Numbered from the stretch's first letter, positions 1 through 5,629 are shown. The stretch is 5,629 bases of DNA from Acidimicrobiia bacterium (GCA_030624805.1 JAUXJL010000158.1:1-5629); one strand, 5' to 3'. A program made the numbers and translations. Notes: generated by a model not told the origin, from the sequence alone.

Positions 1-2
1 AA

Positions 3-101
3 GGAGCCAGTGGTCTCGCCCGCGTGCCGGAGGGTATGGAAGACACCGTCATCGAATCCGCCGAGGAATGCCCCGGAGAGTGCATCTTCATCGAGCCGTA
101 G
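3..101 (+). CDS. Ferredoxin, C-terminal end (partial)
   Basis: The reading frame enters from the left edge and ends at TAG 99-101, giving 32 residues that finish in AEECPGECIFIEP. The spaced cysteines in CPGEC followed by a hydrophobic stretch and an acidic end match the last cluster-binding segment of small single-cluster [3Fe-4S]/[4Fe-4S] ferredoxins common in actinobacteria. The CPxxC cysteine near the end is the usual final cluster ligand. Ferredoxins of this type are soluble electron carriers, often for cytochrome P450s or other oxidoreductases; the partner is not visible here. The N-terminal cysteines lie outside the window, so cluster type cannot be decided. The gene faces the minus-strand gene at 171-482, with a hairpin between them. 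Confidence 0.8.
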   Translation, partial: GASGLARVPEGMEDTVIESAEECPGECIFIEP

Positions 102-107
102 GGCGGC

Positions 108-131
108 GACTGGCGACAGGTGACTGGCGAC
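108..131. repeat. Short direct repeat, 10 bp
   Basis: GACTGGCGAC occurs at 108-117 and again at 122-131, separated by four bases, just after the ferredoxin stop codon. It is too short to assign a function and may be a local slippage product. Confidence 0.5.
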
Positions 132-137
132 CGCGAT

Positions 138-156
138 GTCGCCCCAACGGGGCGAC
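138..156. terminator. Hairpin between convergent genes, likely shared terminator
   Basis: An 8-bp perfect stem (GTCGCCCC / GGGGCGAC) closes a three-base AAC loop. It lies 37 bases after the ferredoxin stop and 15 bases after the stop of the minus-strand gene. A strong GC stem between two convergent genes is the usual place for a bidirectional terminator. The T-rich tail is weak on the plus strand (GAGCTTTA) and absent on the minus strand, so this is not a textbook intrinsic terminator. Tail-poor hairpins are common in high-GC actinobacteria. Confidence 0.55.
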
Positions 157-170
157 GAGCTTTAGTGCCG

Positions 171-482
171 TCAAGTAGGCCGATGTTTGTGGTCGACCCT
201 GGCCTTGATGCGTTTACCGAAGAGGCCGCGGCGGGTTTCGAGTTGCACCCCGTAGGCCCAGCCCAGGAGTGAATGGGCTATGAGGACCTGGGCTCCTTCT
301 TCGGAATAGGTCCGGTACCGGTTGGTGATCCGTTTGCCTTTCAGATGGGTGTCGACCGACACCTCGGGGTTTCCCCCTCAACTGATAGGCGGTATGAAGT
401 CGAGGGCCACCGTCCCGCCTTTGCGACGAACGAGGGCTGCCGCCTCCCGGCTTACCTGAAGTTCGAAGTTCCAATCAACCAT
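171..482 (-). CDS. Putative selenoprotein, HesB-like CC/Se-motif family, TGA read as Sec
   Basis: This 103-residue frame runs from ATG (482-480) to TGA (173-171) and is interrupted only by an in-frame TGA at 380-378, codon 35. Both sides look like one protein. Residues 1-34 contain LQVSREAAALVRRKGGTVAL followed by DFIPPIS. After the TGA come GGNPEVSV (36-43), a middle strand region with YRTYSEEGAQVLIAHSLL, and a basic end (LFGKRIKAR). The order of an 'EAxxLVRRKGG' helix, a beta strand, a redox residue, 'P-E-V-S-V' and a C-terminal basic strand matches my memory of the small HesB/IscA-like 'CC/Se motif family (seleno)proteins', in which the spot is Cys-Cys or selenocysteine. No cysteine occurs anywhere in the protein, so the Sec would be its only thiol/selenol. 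The function of the family is unknown to me; a redox or metal-handling role is only a guess. An in-frame TAG lies nine codons upstream, so ATG 482 is the only ATG available; its ribosome site (GGACGG) is weak. Alternative: a pseudogene or base error at the TGA. A gene starting at GTG 362 would lack the conserved N-terminus. Confidence 0.75.
348..380 (-). promoter_or_regulatory. Putative bacterial SECIS element with its UGA codon
   Basis: On the minus strand the TGA (380-378) is followed after 20 bases by a GGUC tetraloop (357-354) on a perfect 6-bp stem, GGUGUC (363-358) with GACACC (353-348). Bacterial SECIS elements are hairpins just 3' of the UGA with conserved G residues in the apical loop, bound by SelB. 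From memory, the E. coli fdhF element carries GGUC in its loop at a closely similar distance (about 18 bases) and a GGU...ACC stem. A second small hairpin, GGGG-GAAA-CCCC (within 377-366), sits between the UGA and this stem. Confidence 0.7.
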
Positions 483-557
483 CCGTCCACAGAATACGCG
501 CGTCAGCTACGATTCCCACGGCACTGTCGGACCGCCGACCGTGCGAGCTGAATACCC
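483..557. promoter_or_regulatory. Divergent intergenic region, promoters expected for both sides
   Basis: This 75-base gap separates the start of the minus-strand selenoprotein gene from the plus-strand riboswitch, so both transcripts must start in or near it. On the minus strand a TATTCT hexamer (496-491) ends eight bases before the ATG, which would give an almost leaderless mRNA. On the plus strand TACGAT (508-513) is a possible -10 box about 45 bases before the riboswitch. Neither has a recognisable -35 box, so these are candidates only. Confidence 0.3.
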
Positions 558-726
558 TGTGCGGGAGAGTCCCGGCCACCCGGGCGCCGAAGGAGCAATC
601 CCCCGGAACCTCTCAGGCACCAGGACCGCGTGGGGCAGGCGACTCTGGAAAGCAGGCCACATGGCCTCACCGAAGGTGTAAGCCGGCCCGGCCGGTGATT
701 CTCTCAGGTTGGACGACAGAGGGGGA
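558..726 (+). promoter_or_regulatory. Tandem glycine riboswitch (gcvT-type), two aptamers
   Basis: The leader of gcvP carries two copies of the glycine aptamer core. Aptamer 1 (about 559-631) shows GCGGGAGAG, then GCCGAAGGAGCAA (585-597), then CTCTCAGGCACCAGGACCGC. Aptamer 2 (about 637-726) shows GACTCTGG, then CACCGAAGGTGTAAG (668-682), then TTCTCTCAGGT (699-709) and a closing ACAGAGGG. The short linker between them is typical of the cooperative tandem form. The family binds glycine and usually turns on glycine cleavage genes when glycine is plentiful. Its position directly in front of gcvP fits that role. The expression platform is not certain, but the segment 699-705 can pair with the gcvP ribosome binding site (see findings). 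Confidence 0.95.
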
Positions 727-752
727 GCGGTCGAGAAAACGACACGCGTCCC

Positions 753-757
753 AGGAG
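753..757 (+). promoter_or_regulatory. Ribosome binding site of gcvP
   Basis: AGGAG lies seven bases before the ATG at 765 and fixes that start. The stretch GAGAGAA (755-761), which overlaps it, is perfectly complementary to TTCTCTC (699-705) inside the second glycine aptamer, so it could be masked when the aptamer is unfolded. Confidence 0.75.
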
Positions 758-764
758 AGAACCC

Positions 765-3626
765 ATGCGCCGTTCCTTGCAGGATCTCGAGCAGCGAACC
801 GACTTCGTCCGACGCCATATCGGTCCCGGACCAGCCCAGCAGCGGACCATGCTCGACGAACTGGGAATCGACTCACTCGCCGATCTCGTCGACAAGGCCG
901 TGCCCAAGAGCATCCGATGGGATGGCGATCTCGAGTTGCCGGCCGAACTGACCGAGACCGAGGCGATTGCCCGGCTTCGCCAGATGGCCGATCGCAACAC
1001 GGTGGTCAATTCGATGATTGGGATGGGCTACTACGGAACAATCACCCCACCGGTCATCCAACGCAACGTGCTTGAGAACCCAGCCTGGTACACCGCCTAC
1101 ACGCCATATCAACCGGAGATCTCACAGGGCCGATTGGAAGCGCTCCTCAACTTCCAGACGATGGTGAGTGACCTGACCGGCCTCGATCTTGCCAACGCCT
1201 CGCTCCTGGATGAGGGAACGGCTGCCGCTGAGGCGATGGCCATGTGCCATCGGGTTGCCAAGGCGGATTCGGACCTCTTCTATGTGGATGAGGATTGCCA
1301 CCCCCAGACGCTTGCCGTCCTCACCACCCGGGCAGAGCCGCTCGGAATTGAGTTGAAGGTCGGCCCGGTCGGTCAAGCGGCCGATGAAGCGGTCTTCGGC
1401 GCACTGCTGCACTATCCGGGATCGAGCGGAACCGTTCGCGACCTCACCGCCGTCACCGAAGCGCTCCATGCCATCGAAGCGCTGGTGGCGATCACCTCCG
1501 ATTTGCTCGCCCTCGTGCTACTGACGCCACCTGGTGAGTGGGGGGCCGACGTGGTGGTCGGCTCCTCACAACGCTTCGGGGTCCCGCTCGGCTTCGGTGG
1601 GCCGCATGCCGGCTTCATGGCCGTGCGGGAGGAGTTCATCCGGGCGCTGCCCGGGCGGCTGGTTGGGGTGACGGTCGACGAGGACGGTCGCACCGCCTAC
1701 CGGCTCGCCCTCCAAACTCGAGAGCAGCACATCCGACGTCAGAAGGCCACCTCCAACATCTGTACCGCCCAGGTGCTGTTGGCGGTCATGGCCGGCCTCT
1801 ACGCCGCCTATCACGGGCCGGACGGGTTGCAGACAATCGCGGGCCGGGTCCACCGCCTCACCGGGATCCTGGCGGCCGGCCTAACCGCCGGCGACATTTT
1901 GGTGACCAATTCTTCGTTCTTCGACACTCTCACAATCTCAGTCCCGGGCTCGGCCCAGCAGGTCCAGGCCGCCGCGCTCACCGAAGGCATCAACGTTCGG
2001 CTGGTCGACGCGGATACCGTCGGGATCTCGGTCGCTGAGACGACGACGGCATCGGACATCGAGAGCTTGTGGCGGGCGTTTGGGGCCGAGGCCTCGGTGG
2101 AGTCCCTGGATGCGTCGGTGGGATCGGCGATTCCGGCGTCGTTGCAGCGCAGCAGCGAGTTTCTGACCCATCCGGTCTTTCACCGCTATCACAGCGAGAC
2201 CGAGATGCTCCGCTATCTGAGACTGCTGGCCGACAAGGACGTTGCCCTCGACCGGTCGATGATCCCGCTCGGCTCGTGCACCATGAAGTTGAACGCCACC
2301 ACCGAGATGGTTCCCATCACCTGGCCGGAGTTTGCCAATCTCCATCCCTTTGCGCCGCTCGATCAGGCGGTCGGTTATCTCGAGCTGTTCTCTGAGCTCG
2401 AAACCTGGCTGGTCGAGATCACCGGGTACGACGCGGTGTCTCTGCAGCCGAACGCCGGCTCTCAGGGCGAATATGCCGGACTGCTTGCAATCCGCGCCTT
2501 TCACCGCAGCCGGGGCGAGAGCGGCCGTGACGTCTGTTTGATCCCTGCCTCGGCACATGGCACCAACCCGGCGAGCGCGGCAATGGCCGGGCTGCGGGTG
2601 GTGGTGGTGGCCACCGACGAACAGGGAAACGTCGACCTGGCCGACCTCGAGGCGAAGGCTGAGGAGCACCGCGACTCGCTGGCCGCCCTCATGGTGACCT
2701 ACCCGTCTACGCACGGGGTCTTCGAGGCTCAGATAACCGATGTGTGCGCGGTCGTGCACGAGCATGGAGGCCAGGTGTATCTCGACGGCGCCAACCTGAA
2801 CGCCATGGTTGGGGTGGCCAAACCGGGCGAGTTCGGCGCTGATGTTTCCCACCTCAACCTTCACAAGACGTTCTGTATCCCGCACGGGGGAGGGGGCCCG
2901 GGGGTTGGTCCGATCGGGGTGAAGAGCCACCTTGCCCCCTTCATGCCAAACCACCCTCTCGCGGCCGGGGCCGGCCCTGAAACCGGCGTCGGAGCGGTAT
3001 CGGCTGCACCGTGGGGCTCACCCGGAGTGTTGCCGATTTCGTGGATGTTCATCGCGCTCATGAGCGCCGATGGCCTGCGGAGTGCCACCGAGGTCGCCAT
3101 CCTGACTGCCAACTACATTGCCCATCGCCTCGCCCCGGCCTACCCGATCCTTTACATGGGCGCCGGAGACCTCGTGGCCCATGAGTGCATCATCGACCTG
3201 CGTCCGCTCACCAAAGAGTCGCACGTGACGGTCGACGACGTAGCCAAGCGGCTGATGGACTTTGGCTTCCACGCTCCGACAATGTCATTCCCGGTGGTCG
3301 GCACACTGATGATCGAGCCGACCGAGTCTGAATCGCTGGCCGAGTTGGATCGATTCTGTGAGGCAATGCTGGCGATCCGTGCCGAGATAGACGACGTGGT
3401 GGCTGGAAAAGTCGCCGTAGATGACAGTCCGCTGCGACATGCCCCCCACACCGCCGCTCAGATCGCCGGTGAGGATTGGGCCCGCCCTTACAGCAGACAG
3501 CAGGCCGCCTACCCGATTTCGTCGCTGGTGACGGGAAAGTACTGGCCGCCGGTGGGTCGCATCGATCACCAACACGGTGATCGCAACATCATGTGTGCCT
3601 GCCCCCCAATCGAGTCGTACCAATGA
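765..3626 (+). CDS. gcvP: Glycine dehydrogenase (decarboxylating), P-protein of the glycine cleavage system
   Basis: This cytosolic PLP enzyme decarboxylates glycine and transfers the remaining aminomethyl group to the lipoyl arm of H-protein, the first step of the glycine cleavage system. At 953 residues it is the full single-chain form, with both halves (PA- and PB-like) fused. The N-terminal half shows LLDEGTAAAEAMAM, FGVPLGFGGPHAG (271-283) and EQHIRRQKATSNICTAQ. The C-terminal half shows RSMIPLGSCTMKLNATTEM, SAHGTNPASA (596-605), the likely PLP-ring aspartate D674 in DGANLNA, and the Schiff-base lysine K701 in NLHKTFCIPHGGGGPG. It ends with the usual KYWPPVGRIDHQHGDRN and CPPIESY. The start ATG has a good AGGAG seven bases upstream. 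No key residue is missing. The gcvT and gcvH genes are not in this window. Expression is expected to depend on the tandem glycine riboswitch at 558-726. Its stop codon overlaps the start of the next gene (ATGA). Confidence 0.98.
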   Translation: MRRSLQDLEQRTDFVRRHIGPGPAQQRTMLDELGIDSLADLVDKAVPKSIRWDGDLELPAELTETEAIARLRQMADRNTVVNSMIGMGYYGTITPPVIQRNVLENPAWYTAYTPYQPEISQGRLEALLNFQTMVSDLTGLDLANASLLDEGTAAAEAMAMCHRVAKADSDLFYVDEDCHPQTLAVLTTRAEPLGIELKVGPVGQAADEAVFGALLHYPGSSGTVRDLTAVTEALHAIEALVAITSDLLALVLLTPPGEWGADVVVGSSQRFGVPLGFGGPHAGFMAVREEFIRALPGRLVGVTVDEDGRTAYRLALQTREQHIRRQKATSNICTAQVLLAVMAGLYAAYHGPDGLQTIAGRVHRLTGILAAGLTAGDILVTNSSFFDTLTISVPGSAQQVQAAALTEGINVRLVDADTVGISVAETTTASDIESLWRAFGAEASVESLDASVGSAIPASLQRSSEFLTHPVFHRYHSETEMLRYLRLLADKDVALDRSMIPLGSCTMKLNATTEMVPITWPEFANLHPFAPLDQAVGYLELFSELETWLVEITGYDAVSLQPNAGSQGEYAGLLAIRAFHRSRGESGRDVCLIPASAHGTNPASAAMAGLRVVVVATDEQGNVDLADLEAKAEEHRDSLAALMVTYPSTHGVFEAQITDVCAVVHEHGGQVYLDGANLNAMVGVAKPGEFGADVSHLNLHKTFCIPHGGGGPGVGPIGVKSHLAPFMPNHPLAAGAGPETGVGAVSAAPWGSPGVLPISWMFIALMSADGLRSATEVAILTANYIAHRLAPAYPILYMGAGDLVAHECIIDLRPLTKESHVTVDDVAKRLMDFGFHAPTMSFPVVGTLMIEPTESESLAELDRFCEAMLAIRAEIDDVVAGKVAVDDSPLRHAPHTAAQIAGEDWARPYSRQQAAYPISSLVTGKYWPPVGRIDHQHGDRNIMCACPPIESYQ

Positions 3627-4097
3627 ACGTCCTCGTGCTTGCCCACGGCAAGGAGATCACACCCGGCTGGCTGCTCGAAGCCTTTGTTGAGATCGAGGCC
3701 GACCACATGATTATCGATCTCAGCCTCGGAGATGAGATACCAGCCGGTGGATGGGACAAGATCGTGGTGCTCGGCGGCCATATGGGCGCCTACCAGGTGG
3801 ACGACTACCCGTGGTTGGCCACGGAGAAGGAGTTCATCAGATTGCAGCTCAACAATGAAACCCCCGTGCTGGGAGGGGGAATTCCCCCATGCCTTTCGCT
3901 ACGGTTCCGCCCTCGGCGTTCAGTTTCACCCAGAAGTCACTCCCGATATGTGGGCAGGTTGGGTGGCCATGGAGGGAACGGCTGAGCTGAAGTCGGCCGG
4001 AGTCGAACCCGCCGGGTTCAGCCGTCGATTGGCAGCCGAAGCTGATCGGCTGCGTTCCCAGGCGGTGGCGTTCTTTCGGACGTGGCTCGAGGAGTAA
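3623..4097 (+). pseudogene. Class I glutamine amidotransferase-like gene, internally deleted and frameshifted
   Basis: The ATG at 3623 overlaps the gcvP stop, so translation is probably coupled. Frame one gives MNVLVLAHGKEITPGWLLEAF, then WDKIVVLGGHMGAYQVDDYPWL and ETPVLG. This is the N-terminal part of a GMP synthase-like class I amidotransferase, the family that hydrolyses glutamine to supply ammonia. The expected continuation with the nucleophile elbow (G-I-C-L-G) is absent. Instead the family sequence resumes in another frame at about 3882 with FPHAFRYGSALGVQFHPEVT and runs to TAA 4095-4097. The His and Glu of the triad (codons 3927 and 3933) remain, but the Cys is gone. About 75-80 residues are missing compared with the usual roughly 230-240. 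Reading straight through frame one gives a nonsense tail ending at 3985. The break lies at the palindrome 3875-3888. It is either a real decayed gene or an assembly/cloning deletion. Confidence 0.85.
3875..3888. repeat. 14-bp perfect palindrome at the amidotransferase break
   Basis: GGGGGAATTCCCCC is self-complementary over all 14 bases and sits exactly where the amidotransferase frame breaks. A further CCCCC run at 3861-3865 can pair with the same GGGGG, so three runs of five G or C lie within 28 bases. Such sequence favours polymerase slippage or deletion. The centre is also an EcoRI site (GAATTC), so a cloning or assembly join is possible. Confidence 0.75.
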
Positions 4098-4109
4098 GGA
4101 CAGGTCCGC

Positions 4110-5174
4110 TTGCTCGCGGAAGCCGGCCCGGACATACTTCGCGACATGACCCCTCGAACGGTGCACCTCGTTGGAACACTTCCTGCCGGAAGCGCGATGG
4201 ACGCTTTCGCATGGGTGACCGGGATTCTCGGACACTCGATTGGCCCGTGTATACCAGACGGCGAAACAGGTGAGCGCCGCGATTGGGTCAACCGACTCGT
4301 CGAGCATCTGCGGGATCATCCGGATCTCGAACTGGCGCGAGAAGGCGCCTGGACGAGCTACACCGATACCCCGGCCTTCCGGGTGAAGAAGGGCAGGCGG
4401 TTGCGGTGGATCGACCTCGACTACTCCGCCGAGTTCGAAAAGACCTGGCCCGTCTACCAGGACATGGTGGCAGGCTCAGGCCGCCGTCTTCAGGTGGGCA
4501 TCCCGGGCCACTTCGATGTTGCCGCCATTGCCTTCGGGTTCAGCCTGCCGATCGCACTGCGCAATCTCGGCCCGTTCCGCGACGCCACGATTCGCGAGAT
4601 GGGGGCAATCTGGGGAAAGGGAGGCAGCCAGGTCGTCTTCCAGCTCGAGATGCCGATCGAGCTCATCATGCTCAGCCGGCTGCCCCGAGCGGCTCAACCG
4701 GCCGCCGCCAAACGTTTTGCCAGAGAGGTGCTCCGCTTGGTGGAAGCCGCTCCATCGGGGTCTCGAATCGGTCTCCATCTGTGTCTCGGGGACCTCAACA
4801 ATGAGGCGATGGGAAACCCGACCGATGCCGAGCCACTTGTGACGCTCGCCAATGCCGTCATGGCCGAGTGGCCGAGTGGCCGTGTCCTCGAGTTTCTGCA
4901 TGCCCCCTTCGCTCACGGGTCGCGTCCCGCCTCGATCGACCCCGACTACTACGCACCTCTTTCCTTTCTCGGCATCCCCGAGGAGGTCCGGTTCATCGGC
5001 GGCTTCATTCACGAGGATGGGACGATCAAGGATCAACTGATGATTCGAGACCAAATCGAACACATCCTCGGCCGTCGCATCGATGTAGCCGCCTCCTGTG
5101 GCCTCGGTCGGCGCCAGCGACCCGCCGCCCGCAAGAATCTCGAAATCGCCAAAGCCGTCGCCACGGCCGATTAG
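4110..5174 (+). CDS. MetE-like (cobalamin-independent methionine synthase/UROD superfamily) zinc protein
   Basis: A 354-residue protein resembling the C-terminal catalytic barrel of MetE. Four likely zinc ligands line up with MetE: H223 and C225 in IGLHLCLGDL (MetE H-x-C), E261 in RVLEFLHAP, and C330 in ASCGLGRR (MetE D-C-G-L-K-T-R). QLEMPIEL (178-185) matches the MetE QIDEPAL segment. The N-terminal half resembles actinobacterial 'methionine synthase' relatives (VHLVGTLP, then PDGETGERRDWV) rather than true MetE. The large MetE N-terminal domain is absent. The family activates thiols at zinc for methyl transfer; the substrate here is unknown, so the methionine synthase label should not be taken literally. 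Start: TTG 4110 has AAGGA nine bases upstream and is 12 bases after the preceding stop. ATG 4146 is the alternative (342 residues), lies just before the conserved region, but has no clear ribosome site. Probably co-transcribed with gcvP. Confidence 0.8.
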   Translation: MLAEAGPDILRDMTPRTVHLVGTLPAGSAMDAFAWVTGILGHSIGPCIPDGETGERRDWVNRLVEHLRDHPDLELAREGAWTSYTDTPAFRVKKGRRLRWIDLDYSAEFEKTWPVYQDMVAGSGRRLQVGIPGHFDVAAIAFGFSLPIALRNLGPFRDATIREMGAIWGKGGSQVVFQLEMPIELIMLSRLPRAAQPAAAKRFAREVLRLVEAAPSGSRIGLHLCLGDLNNEAMGNPTDAEPLVTLANAVMAEWPSGRVLEFLHAPFAHGSRPASIDPDYYAPLSFLGIPEEVRFIGGFIHEDGTIKDQLMIRDQIEHILGRRIDVAASCGLGRRQRPAARKNLEIAKAVATAD

Positions 5175-5176
5175 AC

Positions 5177-5189
5177 ACCACTCAGTGGT
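5177..5189. repeat. Small inverted repeat after the MetE-like gene
   Basis: ACCACT-C-AGTGGT is a 6-bp inverted repeat around a single base, two bases after the stop codon at 5174. A second, competing inverted repeat pairs GACACC (5174-5179) with GGTGTC (5202-5207). No T-tract follows. It could be a weak terminator or an operator in front of the next gene; I cannot decide. Confidence 0.35.
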
Positions 5190-5210
5190 CCCAAGAATCC
5201 CGGTGTCAAC

Positions 5211-5216
5211 TACAAT
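5211..5216 (+). promoter_or_regulatory. Candidate -10 box for the membrane protein gene
   Basis: TACAAT matches the sigma-70-type -10 consensus at five of six bases and lies 27 bases before the ATG at 5244. No good -35 box is present at 16-18 bases upstream. The 69-base gap after the MetE-like gene leaves room for an own promoter. Confidence 0.35.
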
Positions 5217-5243
5217 GCCTTGTACAGCCAAGAAAGGCACGAC

Positions 5244-5629
5244 ATGACGAGGCTTGACACGCTTGACGTTGAGATGATCACCACTTCGGCACCGATCGAT
5301 CGGCGAGCGCTCTCCGATTCCAGTCCGCTCCGCCTGGCCCTCGCAATGGGTGCCTTGTGGGTCGTTTCTCTGTTTGTTGTGTTCAGCCTGGCTCCCGCCC
5401 CCGCCGCCGACCCAACTGCGACGGCGATCGCGGTCGGCGTCGCTTTTGATGTCGCCATCCTCGCCACAATGGCCGGTTTCGCCGTGCTGCAACGATGGGG
5501 CTTGCTGGCCTCGGCCGCCGGCGGAGTGGTGTTTCTCGTCGGGGCAGGATTGTGCTCGCTGGGTGGGCACACCGGCGGCTGGCTCGTCGCCCAGTACGTG
5601 ACGGGGGCCGCCATCCTCGGTGTCAGCCG
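5244..5629 (+). CDS. Multi-pass membrane protein of unknown function (3' end outside window)
   Basis: The frame is open from ATG 5244 to the window edge, giving 128 residues and no stop. AAAGG (5233-5237) lies six bases before the ATG, a good ribosome site. The first 28 or so residues are polar and probably cytoplasmic. Hydrophobic helices follow at about 30-50 (LALAMGALWVVSLFVVFSLA), 60-82 and 86-108, with a fourth beginning near 113. A basic turn (QRWG, 83-86) lies between the second and third helices. There is no cleavable signal peptide, since the first hydrophobic stretch begins too far in. I do not recognise a family, and the visible part has no catalytic motif. Low-complexity Ala/Gly-rich membrane sequence makes homology by eye unsafe. 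Confidence 0.75.
   Translation, partial: MTRLDTLDVEMITTSAPIDRRALSDSSPLRLALAMGALWVVSLFVVFSLAPAPAADPTATAIAVGVAFDVAILATMAGFAVLQRWGLLASAAGGVVFLVGAGLCSLGGHTGGWLVAQYVTGAAILGVS

Noticed and set aside
171..482. The small minus-strand gene as a simple nonsense pseudogene
   Set aside because: Possible but less likely: there is only one interruption, no frameshift, both halves keep family-like sequence, and a SECIS-type hairpin lies at the correct distance.
273..551. A 92-residue plus-strand frame opposite the small minus-strand gene
   Set aside because: No ribosome site or motif; the minus-strand frame shows family-like sequence on both sides of the TGA, which explains this region better.
730..743. 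Small hairpin GTCG-AGAAAA-CGAC between riboswitch and gcvP
   Set aside because: Only four base pairs and no T-tract; too weak to call a terminator.
1938..2954. A 338-residue open frame on the minus strand inside gcvP
   Set aside because: It lies entirely antisense to strongly conserved gcvP sequence, has low-complexity Arg/Gly/His-rich composition and no recognisable motif; long antisense frames are expected at this GC content.
3593..3985. A single intact 120-130 residue protein in the first amidotransferase frame
   Set aside because: The sequence after about 3880 in that frame is Arg/Ser-rich nonsense, while another frame shows the family's QFHPEV segment.
4476..5570. A 364-residue open frame on the minus strand across the MetE-like and membrane protein genes
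   Set aside because: It spans two genes with good ribosome sites on the other strand and reads as a compositional shadow without any family resemblance.

Overview
The window is high-GC DNA with dense genes and a codon pattern dominated by G/C at third positions. The tail of a small ferredoxin, a long single-chain glycine dehydrogenase behind a tandem glycine riboswitch, and the general protein style suggest an actinobacterium. It may be of the Acidimicrobiia type, probably from an environmental or metagenomic assembly. The lineage is an inference; there is no rRNA or other marker gene here.

Layout, left to right. Positions 1-101 hold the 3' end of a ferredoxin gene (+). A strong hairpin at 138-156 separates it from a convergent small gene on the minus strand (482 down to 171). 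That small gene is the most unusual item. It reads as one continuous 103-residue protein only if an in-frame TGA at 378-380 is decoded as selenocysteine. Immediately 3' of that TGA lies a stem-loop with a GGUC apical loop, the type of loop seen in the E. coli fdhF SECIS. The protein resembles the small HesB-like 'CC/Se motif' (seleno)proteins. A conventional gene caller would report only the part after the TGA, starting from a GTG inside the SECIS stem.

From about 558 the plus strand carries a tandem glycine riboswitch, then a full-length gcvP (765-3626). Its stop codon overlaps the ATG of a class I glutamine amidotransferase-like gene (3623-4097). This second gene is broken: it has lost its middle section, including the nucleophilic cysteine region, and changes frame at a GC-rich palindrome. 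Next comes a MetE-like TIM-barrel protein (4110-5174) that keeps the four zinc ligands of cobalamin-independent methionine synthase. A membrane protein gene then starts at 5244 and runs off the window.

How they fit together: glycine sensed by the riboswitch controls gcvP, and probably the co-transcribed downstream genes. GcvP decarboxylates glycine and feeds one-carbon units into folate. A zinc methyltransferase-like protein downstream would fit a one-carbon theme, but its reaction is unknown. The putative selenoprotein is transcribed divergently from the riboswitch and is probably a separate unit.
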